The notes: generated from the sequence alone by a model not told the origin. A stretch of DNA of 51,027 nt from Alphaproteobacteria bacterium (GCA_030432315.1 JAUIHM010000012.1:1-51027); one strand, 5' to 3'. Shown: positions 38,467-46,685, counted from the first letter of the stretch. A program made the numbers and translations.

Positions 38467-40050
38467 ATGCGCGATTTTCAGTCCCCGGGCCGCTCTCTCG
38501 TCTACGCGGCGAACGGGATGTGCGCGACGTCGCACCCGCTGGCGGCACAGGTCGCGGTCAGGCTGTTGCAGGACGGCGGCAACGCCGTCGACGCGGCCAT
38601 CGCCGCGGCGCTGGTCCTCGGGATCTGCGAGCCCGCCATGACCGGCATTGGCGGTGACTGTTTCGTCCTGCTGAAACCCGCCGGCGACGAAAGGATTGTC
38701 GGGCTGAACGGCTCGGGCCGGGCTCCGGCGGCGCTCGATGCGCAAAAACTCCGCGAGGCGGGTTACACCGCCATGCCTCTGAACACCGCGGACGCGGTCA
38801 CAATCCCCGGTGCGGTGGACGCGTTCGTGCGGCTTTCGGCGGATTGCGGCCGGCTGGGTCTCGCGGCGAGCCTGGCCCCGGCGATCCGCTATGCGGAGGA
38901 AGGTGTGCCCGTCGCACCGCGTGTCGCGTTCGACTGGGCCGACAGGGCGGACTGGCTGACCGGTGACGCGCGAAGACATTTCCTGCTGAACGGCGCACCG
39001 CTCACGCACGGCCAGATCTTCCGGGCCCCCGGACAGGCCGAAGTCCTGCGTCGCATCGCCCGATCCGGCCGGTCGGCCTTCTACGAAGGCGATGTGGCAG
39101 AGGACATGGTCGGGTCACTGAACGCACTCGGCGGCTGTCATACGCTGGAGGATTTCGCCGCGACCGCCTGCAGCTACGTCGAACCGGTCTCCGGCGCGCA
39201 CAACGGCCTTGAACTTGTCGAGCTTCCCCCGAACGGGCAGGGAGCAACCGCAATACTCCTGGCACGGATCCTGTCACACTTCGACATTGCCGGTCTCGAT
39301 CCGCTCGGCTGGCAGCGGGTCCATCTGGAAGCCGAAGCGGTGAAGCTGGCCTACGATGCGCGCAACCGGTTCATTGGCGATCCTGACGCAGGCCCTCTGC
39401 GACTTGAACACATGCTGTCCCGTGAAACCGCGCGCCGTCTCGCGGCGCTGATCGATCCGGAGCGCGTCAATCACAACATTCCCGAAGTTGCCGGCGCGGT
39501 ACACCGGGAAACCGTCTACCTCACCGTCATTGACCGCGACCGCATGGCGGTCTCGATGATCTACTCGATCTTCAACGGTTTCGGCTCCGGTCTGGCGTCA
39601 TCAAAATACGGGATCAATTTCCAGAACCGCGGCGGGGGGTTCTGCCTGATCCCAGGGCATCCGAACGAGGCGGGTGGCGGGAAACGTCCGCTTCACACCA
39701 TCATCCCGGCGATGCTGCAAAAGGACGGGCGCCTCAACATGACGTTTGGCGTCATGGGAGGCGCTTACCAGCCCAGCGGCCACGTGCGGTTCCTGAGCAA
39801 CCTGACCGATTTTGGCATGGACCCGCAGAGCGCCATCGATGCGCCGCGCAGTTTTGCAGACGGGAATACGCTGCTGCTCGAAACCGGCTACCATCCGGAG
39901 GTCGCGGCCGCCCTCAGCCGAATCGGCCACGATGTGAAATACAGTACCCTGCCGATCGGCGGGGCGCAGTCGATCCGGATCGACGCCGAAACCGGAACCC
40001 TCATCGGAGCCAGCGACCCGCGAAAGGACGGCTGCGCGCTCGGGTACTGA
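38467..40050 (+). CDS. Gamma-glutamyltransferase family protein
   Basis: A 527-residue Ntn-hydrolase of the gamma-glutamyltranspeptidase family, which cleaves or transfers gamma-glutamyl groups, classically of glutathione. The N-terminal large subunit begins near ATSHPLAAQVAVRLLQDGGNAVDAAIAAALVLGICEPAMTGIGGD. Autocleavage and the catalytic threonine should be in HRETVYLTVIDRDRMAVSMIYS (about residue 345). There is no obvious signal peptide, so it may be cytoplasmic, as for many members that act on other amides. The ATG at 38467 follows CGGAGA. It ends eight bases before the hspQ stop on the other strand. Confidence 0.9.
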   Translation: MRDFQSPGRSLVYAANGMCATSHPLAAQVAVRLLQDGGNAVDAAIAAALVLGICEPAMTGIGGDCFVLLKPAGDERIVGLNGSGRAPAALDAQKLREAGYTAMPLNTADAVTIPGAVDAFVRLSADCGRLGLAASLAPAIRYAEEGVPVAPRVAFDWADRADWLTGDARRHFLLNGAPLTHGQIFRAPGQAEVLRRIARSGRSAFYEGDVAEDMVGSLNALGGCHTLEDFAATACSYVEPVSGAHNGLELVELPPNGQGATAILLARILSHFDIAGLDPLGWQRVHLEAEAVKLAYDARNRFIGDPDAGPLRLEHMLSRETARRLAALIDPERVNHNIPEVAGAVHRETVYLTVIDRDRMAVSMIYSIFNGFGSGLASSKYGINFQNRGGGFCLIPGHPNEAGGGKRPLHTIIPAMLQKDGRLNMTFGVMGGAYQPSGHVRFLSNLTDFGMDPQSAIDAPRSFADGNTLLLETGYHPEVAAALSRIGHDVKYSTLPIGGAQSIRIDAETGTLIGASDPRKDGCALGY

Positions 40051-40058
40051 GGAGGGGC

Positions 40059-40388
40059 TCAGTGCAGGTGGCCGTCGACGTCGTAGCGGCCGCTCTCACG
40101 AAGAGGGCCAAACATTTCCGCCACTTCCGGGTGATCGACCGGTTCGCCGGAATCGTCGTTCACCAGGTTCTGCTCCGAAACATAGGCAACGTAATAGGAC
40201 GTCTCGTTTTCGGCCAAAAGGTGATAGAACGGCTGATCCTTGCTGGGCCGGTTTTCTTCCGGGATCGACTCCCACCACTCATCCGTATTGCTGAACGTGG
40301 GATCCACGTCAAAAATCACCCCTCTGAAGGGATGAAAGCGGTGGCGAACCACTTGCCCCACCGTGAATTTTGCGGATGTCGTCAACAT
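40059..40388 (-). CDS. hspQ: Heat shock protein HspQ
   Basis: A 109-residue HspQ/YccV protein. The opening KFTVGQVVRHRFHPFRGVIFDVDPTFSNTDEWWESIP and the later QPFYHLLAENETSYYVAYVSEQNLV are the family hallmarks. HspQ binds DNA-related and protease targets, promotes DnaA degradation and enhances Lon/Clp-type proteolysis in enteric bacteria. The reading frame stays open to 40793, but the family starts at the ATG at 40388, which lies just below a sigma70-like promoter and a palindrome. Confidence 0.93.
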   Translation of the reverse strand: MLTTSAKFTVGQVVRHRFHPFRGVIFDVDPTFSNTDEWWESIPEENRPSKDQPFYHLLAENETSYYVAYVSEQNLVNDDSGEPVDHPEVAEMFGPLRESGRYDVDGHLH

Positions 40389-40408
40389 TTTGGCAAGCCC
40401 GAAACTGG

Positions 40409-40427
40409 TATTCTGCACTGCAGTATA
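40409..40427. promoter_or_regulatory. Near-perfect 19-bp palindrome overlapping the hspQ promoter
   Basis: TATTCTGCA, a central C, and TGCAGTATA form an inverted repeat with one mismatched pair. The core CTGC-ACT-GCAG has the form I recall for PhaR sites in Paracoccus. It covers the hspQ -10 box and the probable start site, the position of a repressor operator. Confidence 0.6.
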
Positions 40428-40450
40428 CAGATCCGCGGAGTTTCTGTCCA
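40422..40450 (-). promoter_or_regulatory. Candidate sigma70 promoter of hspQ
   Basis: On the minus strand, TGGACA (complement of 40445-40450) and TATACT (complement of 40422-40427) are exactly 17 bp apart, each one or two bases from consensus. The -10 box ends 33 bases before the hspQ ATG. Confidence 0.65.
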
Positions 40451-40551
40451 CACAAGGCAGCCCGATTGACCCTTTCCGGTCACAACGGGGCAAACCTGCA
40501 ACGCTTCGCCCCGTTTCGGATCCGGCAGGCGGCGCACCCGCCGGCGCGGGA

Positions 40552-41388
40552 TCAATCCGGAAACCCGTAGAGCCGCGCCGGATTGTCGACCAGAACGGCC
40601 TGCCGCAACGCCCCGTCCCCGACCCACTCGCCGAGAAGATCCAGCAGCTGCCGGTCGTCCGGCAGCCCTTCCGACACCGAGACATGCGGCCAGTTCGAGG
40701 CCCAGACCATCCGCTCCGGCGCCGCAGCAGCCGCAGCCTTCGCCAGCGCCCCGACATCCGCGTACCGCGGCCCGCCCGCCCGCGAAACCTCATAGGGCGC
40801 CGACAGCTTCAGCCAGGTCCGCCCGTTGCCGAGCAGCCGCAGAAGCGCCCGGAAGCCCGGATGGTCCGTGGTCACCGGCTCCAGGAACTTGCCGACGTGA
40901 TCGATCACCACCGGCACCGGCAGACCGGAAATCTGCGCCTCGCGCCCGGCCAGCAGCCGTCCGTCCATCTGCAGCTGCACATGCCAGCCAAACGGCGCGA
41001 TGCGGGCGGCAAGCCGGTCCATGCCCTCCCAGGTCAGGAACCCGCCGGACAGCATGTGAAACCGCGCCCCCCGCACGCCCGCACGCGTCATCTCCGCGAG
41101 TTCGGCGTCGGACACCGACCCGTCGATCGCGGCGACCCCCCGGGCAGTGTCGCCCAGCGCCTGCAACGCCGCGAGCAGAACCCGGTTGTCGGCCCGGTAG
41201 GCATTCGCCTGAACCACAACGCTGCGGGAAATCCCGAGGCTCCGGCGCATCTCCCGCAAGGCCGCCAGCGTCGCCCAGTGCGGCACCCGCGCGCCGGTCA
41301 CCTGCGGGGCCGCCGGATCGAAAACATGGACATGGCAGTCACAGGCGCCGGCGGGCGGCACCGGATGCAAAAGCGGCTGCTCACCCAT
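40552..41388 (-). CDS. Amidohydrolase family protein (2-pyrone-4,6-dicarboxylate lactonase-like)
   Basis: A 278-residue amidohydrolase-2 TIM-barrel protein. The metal-binding CDCHVHVFDP is near residue 17. GVRGARFHML, WHVQLQMDG, PVVIDHVGKF and MVWASNWPHVS follow, which match the COG3618 group that hydrolyses lactones such as 2-pyrone-4,6-dicarboxylate. The actual substrate is unknown. The start at 41388 overlaps the end of the upstream dehydrogenase by eight bases. The two probably act on linked steps of hydroxyacid/lactone breakdown (inferred). Confidence 0.88.
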   Translation of the reverse strand: MGEQPLLHPVPPAGACDCHVHVFDPAAPQVTGARVPHWATLAALREMRRSLGISRSVVVQANAYRADNRVLLAALQALGDTARGVAAIDGSVSDAELAEMTRAGVRGARFHMLSGGFLTWEGMDRLAARIAPFGWHVQLQMDGRLLAGREAQISGLPVPVVIDHVGKFLEPVTTDHPGFRALLRLLGNGRTWLKLSAPYEVSRAGGPRYADVGALAKAAAAAAPERMVWASNWPHVSVSEGLPDDRQLLDLLGEWVGDGALRQAVLVDNPARLYGFPD

Positions 41389-42436
41389 CGGCGGTTCCAG
41401 CGGCCGGCGCAGCCCCGGAAAACGCCCTGAACCGGGTCGCCTCGGCGGCGTTGAGCGCACCCGGCGGCGCTTCGCCACGCAGGATCGCCGCGCACTGGCG
41501 CACCGTTTCCAGCGCCTGGTGACGTGTGGCGTCGGGGGTCAGACCGCCGACATGCGGCGTGGCGATGATCCGCGGATGACGGGCAAGCTCCGGCGCCGGC
41601 ATCTCGTTCGGCGCCCGGCCGACATCCACCGCTGCCCCGGCGAGATGGCCGCTGTCCAGCGCCGCGATCAGCGCCGCATCCTCCACCAGCCCGCCCCGCG
41701 ACGGGTTGAGGAAAAACGCCCCGCGCTTCATCATCGCAAACCGTTCGGCGTTCATCAGGTTTTCCGTCGCGTCCGTGGCCGGCGCCAGACACACAACGAA
41801 ATCCGCCGCCGCCAGCAGATCCGCGAGGTCGACGCGCTCCACCCGGTCCGGCATTTCCGCGGCGAAGGGATCGGCGACCAGAACCCGCATCCCCAGCGCC
41901 TGGGCCAGACCGGCCAGATGCCGGCCGATTGCGCCAAAACCGATGATGCCGATAGTGCTGCCGTCGAGCTGGCGACCCATGCGGATCACCGGCGCGGTAC
42001 CGCCGCGCAGCGCCACCGCCGAGGAGACCACGTCGCGGGCAAGCGCAATCATCGTCCCGAGCACAAGTTCCGACACTGCCGCCATGAATCCGGCACTGGC
42101 CTGGGTCACCAGCACCCCGGCCCGCGACGCCGCCGGAACGTCGATGTTGCGGATGTCGACGGCGATCCGGACGAACGCCGCCAGATCCGGCAGCGCCTCG
42201 AAAAGCCCGGCAGGGCCGGCGGTCTGCCGGTCGGCGACGACGATGTCGCAGCCCTCGGCCAACCGGATCAAACCCTCCGTGTCGAGCGGTCGCTCCGTCT
42301 CGTTGATCCGCACCTCGCCCAGCCGCCTCAGCCGCGCCAGCGCCTCGTCACCGTAATAGTTCCGTCTGATCTCCCCGGTCGGGGTCAGAAGTATCGCCGG
42401 CAAATCCCAAATCCCCGCAACCGCCCGGTTCCGCAT
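41381..42436 (-). CDS. NAD-dependent 2-hydroxyacid dehydrogenase family protein
   Basis: A 351-residue D-2-hydroxyacid dehydrogenase. The Rossmann motif is DGSTIGIIGFGAIGRHLAGLAQALGMRVLVAD. The catalytic residues are in FFLNPSRGGLVEDAALIAAL (arginine) and IATPHVGGLTPDA (histidine), with NEMPAPELARHP between. It starts MRNRAVAGIWDLPAILLTP. The C-terminus is alanine-rich and probably disordered. It overlaps the amidohydrolase gene by eight bases and is on the same strand as phaZ, 78 bases downstream of it. Confidence 0.9.
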   Translation of the reverse strand: MRNRAVAGIWDLPAILLTPTGEIRRNYYGDEALARLRRLGEVRINETERPLDTEGLIRLAEGCDIVVADRQTAGPAGLFEALPDLAAFVRIAVDIRNIDVPAASRAGVLVTQASAGFMAAVSELVLGTMIALARDVVSSAVALRGGTAPVIRMGRQLDGSTIGIIGFGAIGRHLAGLAQALGMRVLVADPFAAEMPDRVERVDLADLLAAADFVVCLAPATDATENLMNAERFAMMKRGAFFLNPSRGGLVEDAALIAALDSGHLAGAAVDVGRAPNEMPAPELARHPRIIATPHVGGLTPDATRHQALETVRQCAAILRGEAPPGALNAAEATRFRAFSGAAPAAGTADG

Positions 42437-42514
42437 CGAACCGTGCGCCGATCGAACAGGATTTCCGGGCGGATTGCCAGCGGCGTTTCACCGTTACCCC
42501 ACCGGCGGAAGCCG

Positions 42515-43726
42515 TCACTCCATCGCCAGAATCATGTTGCGCACCACCGGATAGATTTCCTTCTCCCAGCGGCGGCCGGCAAACACCCCGTAATGGCCGA
42601 CATTAGCCTGCAGATGGTGCCGCTTCAGATGCGGCCGCAGCGACCGGCAGAGGTCATGCGCCGATGAGGTCTGGCCGAGCGAACAGATGTCGTCGCGCCC
42701 GCCCTCGACGGTCAGCAGCGCGGTCTTGCGGATCAAGCCGGGGTCAACCGGCCTGCCCCTGTAAGTAAACTTTCCCTCGGCCAGTTCGGCTTTCTGAAAA
42801 ATCCGGTCGATGGTCTCCAGATAGAATTCCTCGGTCAGATCGAGCACCGCGAAATACTCGTCATAGAAATCGCTGATCTTTTTTGCTTCCTCCATCTCAC
42901 CCAGCGCCAGATGCTGGTAGAGCTTCTCATGCTGCCGCCTGTGCCGCTGCATGTTCATCGACAGGAACGCAAAAAGCTGCACGAACCCGGGGTAGACCCG
43001 CCGCCCGGCACCGGCATATTTCTGCGGCACGGTGGCGATCACGTTGTTCTCGAACCAGTCAAGCGGCTTGTCGCTGGCCAGTCTGTTGACCGCGGTCGGA
43101 CTTTCGCGCACGTCGATCGGACCGGCCATCAGCGTCATGGTGCGCGGCGTCGCCGGATTGTTGTCCTCGGACATGACCGCAACCGCCACCAGCGCCTGAA
43201 CGCAGGGCTGGCAGACCGCGAGAATGTTGCCGCCAGGGCCGATCTCCTCCAGAAAGCGGATCAGGTAGGTGACATAATCCTCGACGCCAAAGGCACCCGC
43301 CTCCGGCGGAACCTCCCGCGCATTGACCCAGTCGGTGATATAGACATCGTGATCCCGCAACAGCACCCGGATTGTCCCCTCCAGCAGCGTGGCGAAATGC
43401 CCCGACAGCGGCGCGGCGACCAGTACCGCGGGCTGCGGCGTGTCGATGTCCTTGGCAAAATGCAGCAGCCGCCCGAATGGCAGATCGAGCACCACCTCTT
43501 CGGTCACCGGTACCTCCCGGTTGCCGACCGGCACGCTGTCAATGCCGAACTCCGGCCTGGTATGGGTGAGACGGAAACGGTCGATCATTTCCATCATTGC
43601 GTCAAAACTGCGCGCACCGGCGCCGAGCATCTGCATCCCGGGCAGCCCCGTGATCCGCGTCCGCCTCGCAAAGTGGCGGAACGGGGCAATCAGATCTTTC
43701 TGCGTCTCGTGTAGCTGGTAAAGCAC
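42515..43726 (-). CDS. phaZ: Intracellular polyhydroxyalkanoate depolymerase
   Basis: A 403-residue intracellular PHA depolymerase, which mobilises carbon stored in granules. The nucleophile is in VCQPCVQAL rather than a GxSxG lipase box, as in PhaZ of this class. The opening MLYQLHETQKDLIAPFRHFAR and the later DWVNAREVP, VYPGFVQLFAFLSMNMQRH and NVGHYGVFAGRRWEKEIYPVVRNMI are typical. The start is a GTG at 43726 after GAGGGA. It is divergent from a GST gene, and the shared gap has a TGC-rich sequence. Confidence 0.95.
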   Translation of the reverse strand: MLYQLHETQKDLIAPFRHFARRTRITGLPGMQMLGAGARSFDAMMEMIDRFRLTHTRPEFGIDSVPVGNREVPVTEEVVLDLPFGRLLHFAKDIDTPQPAVLVAAPLSGHFATLLEGTIRVLLRDHDVYITDWVNAREVPPEAGAFGVEDYVTYLIRFLEEIGPGGNILAVCQPCVQALVAVAVMSEDNNPATPRTMTLMAGPIDVRESPTAVNRLASDKPLDWFENNVIATVPQKYAGAGRRVYPGFVQLFAFLSMNMQRHRRQHEKLYQHLALGEMEEAKKISDFYDEYFAVLDLTEEFYLETIDRIFQKAELAEGKFTYRGRPVDPGLIRKTALLTVEGGRDDICSLGQTSSAHDLCRSLRPHLKRHHLQANVGHYGVFAGRRWEKEIYPVVRNMILAME

Positions 43727-43767
43727 GCCAGTTCCCTCTCAAAGAATCCGATTGTCAAAAAAAGTTA

Positions 43768-43792
43768 GTGCAACCTTTGCTGCAGTGCGACA
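43768..43792. promoter_or_regulatory. TGC-rich sequence upstream of phaZ, candidate PhaR-type site
   Basis: The stretch from 43768 contains GTGCAACC, then TTTGCTGCAGTGCGACA, with three TGC units and the CTGCAG palindrome in 25 bp, 42 bases upstream of the phaZ start. PHA regulators of the PhaR type bind TGC-rich sites near PHA genes; the match is by recollection only. Confidence 0.4.
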
Positions 43793-43835
43793 CAATTATA
43801 CATCACGCGGCATTAAAAATCGAATCGAGGCTGGC

Positions 43836-44489
43836 ATGGCAAACGCGACGCTGACGATTTCGTCGAAGAACTACTCCTCCTGGTCCCTGCGAGGGTGGTT
43901 GCTGTGCAAAATGGCGGGCATCGACTTCGACGAGGTCCCGGTGCATGTCGATGACCCGGAATCCCGCCAGGAGCTGCTGCTGCTGTCCCCCTCGGTCCGG
44001 GTCCCGCGCCTGAGCCACAACGGCGTCGAGGTCTGGGATACGCTGGCGATTGCCGAATATCTGCGTGAAACTGTCGCCGATGCCGGGCTCCTGCCCGATG
44101 ACGTCCGCGCGCGGGCGCATTGCCGGGCGATCTCCGGCGAGATTCATTCAGGCTTCTACAACCTGCGCTCTGCCCTGCCGATGAACATCAAGGCGCGGCA
44201 CGCGAAATTCAAGATTTTCTCCGGTGCCCGTCCGGACGTGCAGCGGATCAGGGAAATCTGGACCGACTGCCTTGACCGTTACGACGGACCGTTCCTGTTC
44301 GGCGCTCCCTCTGTTGCGGACGCGATGTACGCGCCGGTCTGCACCCGGTTTCGCACCTATGCCGTCGACCTGGACTCCCGGCTTCAGGCATACTGCGAAA
44401 CGGTCCTCAACTGGGAACCCATGGCCGAATGGTGCGCCGCGGCGCTGGTCGAACCCGATGAGGTTCTGGAACTCGAAGTCGAGTTCTGA
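43836..44489 (+). CDS. Glutathione S-transferase family protein
   Basis: A 217-residue GST-fold protein. The thioredoxin-like N-terminus has ISSKNYSSWSLRGWLLCKM, where a serine in the SSW segment is the probable catalytic residue. SPSVRVPRLSHNGVEVWDTLAIAEYLRE gives the conserved cis-proline and glutathione gamma-glutamyl site. The C-terminal all-helical domain contains GAPSVADAMYAPVCTRF. The frame is open from 43752, but MANATLTI at 43836 is the fitting start. Divergent from phaZ. Confidence 0.9.
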   Translation: MANATLTISSKNYSSWSLRGWLLCKMAGIDFDEVPVHVDDPESRQELLLLSPSVRVPRLSHNGVEVWDTLAIAEYLRETVADAGLLPDDVRARAHCRAISGEIHSGFYNLRSALPMNIKARHAKFKIFSGARPDVQRIREIWTDCLDRYDGPFLFGAPSVADAMYAPVCTRFRTYAVDLDSRLQAYCETVLNWEPMAEWCAAALVEPDEVLELEVEF

Positions 44490-44783
44490 CGCGTCCCGGC
44501 ACACCGGCCCTCTACCGCACCTCCCCCACACCCGACGCGCCGGTTGCACCTGCCTCAACCGCCCGCGGATCTTCCCACGGCCCGAACGCGCGGAACGGCG
44601 GCGCGACTGAACTCCGACCGACCGTGAACCGGACCGAACCTGGTGCGGGGGAACAGACCGCCAACGGCAGGACCTGACCCCAATGGGTTCTTTGTCTGCG
44701 GCTTTGCCTTCCCTGTCGCGGTTGGACTTGGCAGGCACGGTTTTCTGGCCGGTTGCTGTCCCTGACATGGCCTCCGAAGCGGC

Positions 44784-44837
44784 GCCTGGATGATTGATCC
44801 AGGCAAGGCCGCGCCTTGCCTGCGGGGTGTTCCCCGC
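44784..44837. repeat. Three adjoining hairpins, two of them mutually exclusive
   Basis: Hairpin A is GCCTGGAT / ATCCAGGC (44784-44804, loop GATTG). Hairpin B is CAGGCAAGGC / GCCTTGCCTG (44800-44822 less its outermost pairing limits, loop CGC), a perfect 10-bp stem. Hairpin C is GCGGGG / CCCCGC (44822-44837, loop TGTT). A and B share CAGGC at 44800-44804, so only one can form at a time. Confidence 0.6.
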
Positions 44838-44965
44838 CGCCGATGCCCGCGCCCCCTGTTGCGCGCCTGCGGAGCCCCGCCACATCCAGGCACCCGCCGT
44901 CCCGGTTGTCTTTCCCGAAGGCGGTCAGAACGGTCCCGCCAGTCAATCCGCCTCAAGGGTGCCCC

Positions 44966-45054
44966 GTTAACCTTTGCCGCCGGACCGGAAATCGTAGGTA
45001 TCACCCGGGTATCGAAAGGGTATCGGTAGGGTATCCGGCTGCCGCATGGTTAAC
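44966..45054. repeat. GTTAAC-flanked element with four 11-bp GGTATC iterons, copy 2
   Basis: GGTATC starts at 44997, 45008, 45019 and 45030, again exactly 11 bp apart, with spacers ACCCG, GAAAG and GGTAG matching copy 1 closely. GTTAAC bounds it at 44966-44971 and 45049-45054. The left GTTAAC is 31 bp before the first iteron in both copies; the right one is 19 bp after the last iteron start here and 18 in copy 1. It ends 158 bases before the mannonate-dehydratase-like gene. Confidence 0.8.
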
Positions 45055-45212
45055 GGCTGCGGTTCGGCCCGCTCTACATCGGACTTGCAACCGCCCTGCG
45101 GCTGGTCCAATTCTTTCGCCAGCGGGCCCGGCGGTCGTTTCACGGCGGCATCCATGGGGCTTCCCGCAAAAAAACGGTGGCGCGCAACCCACTGATATAC
45201 AAGGGGAAACAC

Positions 45213-46196
45213 ATGAAACTCGGCACCCAGTTCCCCGCCCGCGACGACGATGATTACCGGATCATGGCCCAGCTCGGCGTCACCCACGTCTGTGCCGACC
45301 CCGCCGGAAACCCCCATGACTGGACCCTCGACGACCTCAAACGCCACCAGGACCACATCTCCTCCTTCGGCCTCGAACTCGAAATGATCCAAATCCCCCT
45401 CGGCTCCCGCCCGATCGAGGAGAGCCAGAGCCCCGACATCCTGACCAAGGGTCCCGACAGGGACCGTCAGATCGAGTCAATCTGTCAAATAATTCAACAT
45501 GTTGGCTCTATCGGCATCCCGGCTGTCAAATACAACATGAACATCATCGGCATCCCCCGCACCGCTGCCGAAACCGGTCGGGGCGGGTCGCTGAACTCCT
45601 CCTTCCGCTGGGACAGAATCGACCAGGACGCCGCACCGACAGTCGCCGGCGTTATTGACGCCGAGGAAAACTGGGAGCGCATCGACTATTTCCTCGAACG
45701 GGTGGTCCCGGTCGCAGAGGCAAGCAGGGTTCGTCTCGCTTGCCATCCCCACGACCCCTACACCCCTCCGGGTTACCGGGGCGTCACCCGGGTCCTTGGC
45801 ACGGTCGACGGTCTCAAGAGGTTCGTAACGCTGCGGGAAAATCCGTACCACGGTCTGAACTTCTGTCAGGGTACCGTCGGAGAAATGCTCGACGATCCCG
45901 CCAGCGAGATTTTCGACGTGATCCGCTGGTTCGGCAAGCGCGACAAGATCTTCAACGTCCACTTTCGCAATATTCGCGGCAGGAAGCTTTCGTTCATGGA
46001 AACTTTCCCGGAAGAGGGGGACATGGACATGTGGGCTTCGGTCCGCCTCTATGCTGAGCTGGGCTACACACACATGCTGATGCCCGACCACGTCCCAAAA
46101 ATCGCCGGTCGCGATCCGGAAAACACCGCCTTCGCGTTCGTCTACGGCTATCTCGCCGCCCAGCTCGAAGCGGTGCGCCGGGAGGCGCGACGGTAG
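45213..46196 (+). CDS. Mannonate dehydratase (UxuA) family protein
   Basis: A 327-residue TIM-barrel protein of the UxuA family. The metal and substrate region reads RLACHPHDPYTPPGYRGVTRVLGTVDGLKRF, then GLNFCQGTVGEM and IFNVHFRNIRG, the conserved order of mannonate dehydratases, which convert D-mannonate to 2-keto-3-deoxygluconate. It is shorter than E. coli UxuA (about 390 residues), and no other hexuronate genes are nearby, so the substrate may differ. The ATG at 45213 follows AAGGGG. Iteron copy 2 is upstream, the only other gene with this element here being pyrB. Confidence 0.8.
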   Translation: MKLGTQFPARDDDDYRIMAQLGVTHVCADPAGNPHDWTLDDLKRHQDHISSFGLELEMIQIPLGSRPIEESQSPDILTKGPDRDRQIESICQIIQHVGSIGIPAVKYNMNIIGIPRTAAETGRGGSLNSSFRWDRIDQDAAPTVAGVIDAEENWERIDYFLERVVPVAEASRVRLACHPHDPYTPPGYRGVTRVLGTVDGLKRFVTLRENPYHGLNFCQGTVGEMLDDPASEIFDVIRWFGKRDKIFNVHFRNIRGRKLSFMETFPEEGDMDMWASVRLYAELGYTHMLMPDHVPKIAGRDPENTAFAFVYGYLAAQLEAVRREARR

Positions 46197-46220
46197 GGTT
46201 CGCAGGACCGTGACCGGTTC

Positions 46221-46607
46221 CTACGGAAGATGGTCAACGTCTCCGTTCGCCAGATCCTTGACTGCCTGGATCACCTCCGCGTTGGCAAACGGCTTGGTCA
46301 TGAAGCAGTCCGCGCCGAGCGAAAGTGCGATGTCACGGTCTCGCCGCTGCCCCTTTGCGGTCAACATCAGGATCGGAACCGTAGCGTAACGTGCGTCCGA
46401 ACGGAGCGTTCGCAAGATATCGAAACCGTTGGTTCCCGGCAGCATCGCGTCGAGGATAAGCACTTCCGGCAGCCACGCCGTCAGTTCGGTCAGTGCGGTG
46501 TTGCCGTCAGCAATGGACTTTACGACGAATCCGGCCCGGGTCAGCAGAAATGTGAGCGATTCGACTATGTCCGGTTCGTCTTCCACAATCAGAACCCTGC
46601 GGGTCAT
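46221..46607 (-). CDS. Single-domain response regulator
   Basis: A 128-residue CheY-like receiver with no output domain. The acidic pocket is E9-D10, the phosphoacceptor is D53 in VLILDAMLPG, and the conserved threonine (ILMLTAKG) and lysine (MTKPFA) are present. It starts MTRRVLIVEDEPD at the ATG 46607 after GGAGGAAAT. It lies 78 bases downstream of the XRE regulator on the same strand, so both may be on one transcript. No histidine kinase is in the window; see the XRE entry for a possible partner. Confidence 0.93.
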   Translation of the reverse strand: MTRRVLIVEDEPDIVESLTFLLTRAGFVVKSIADGNTALTELTAWLPEVLILDAMLPGTNGFDILRTLRSDARYATVPILMLTAKGQRRDRDIALSLGADCFMTKPFANAEVIQAVKDLANGDVDHLP

Positions 46608-46685
46608 TGTTGATTTCCTCCCTCGTCGCTTTTTTGCGGCTTGGGAAAAGAATACGCCGACAATGGTACATTGCGGCAAGTCTTT

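Larger units (their letters stand above)
44490..45212. other. Long structured intergenic region (723 bases) with iteron copy 2
   Basis: No gene is supported on either strand. Working from left to right: GC-rich unremarkable sequence to about 44780; three packed hairpins at 44784-44837; then the GTTAAC-flanked iteron element (44966-45054), and a leader of about 160 bases to the next gene. A GGACCTGACCCCAATGGG-like segment near 44670 recalls sequence found next to some transposons, but no transposase is present. Confidence 0.6.

Noticed and set aside
44660-44690. Segment resembling GGACCTGACCCC sequence near some transposon ends
   Set aside because: Too short to distinguish from chance; no transposase, inverted ends or target duplication nearby.
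44512-44946. 144-residue minus-strand frame in the long gap
   Set aside because: Overlaps several other frames of equal quality, has no ribosome-binding site or domain, and crosses the palindromic hairpins.
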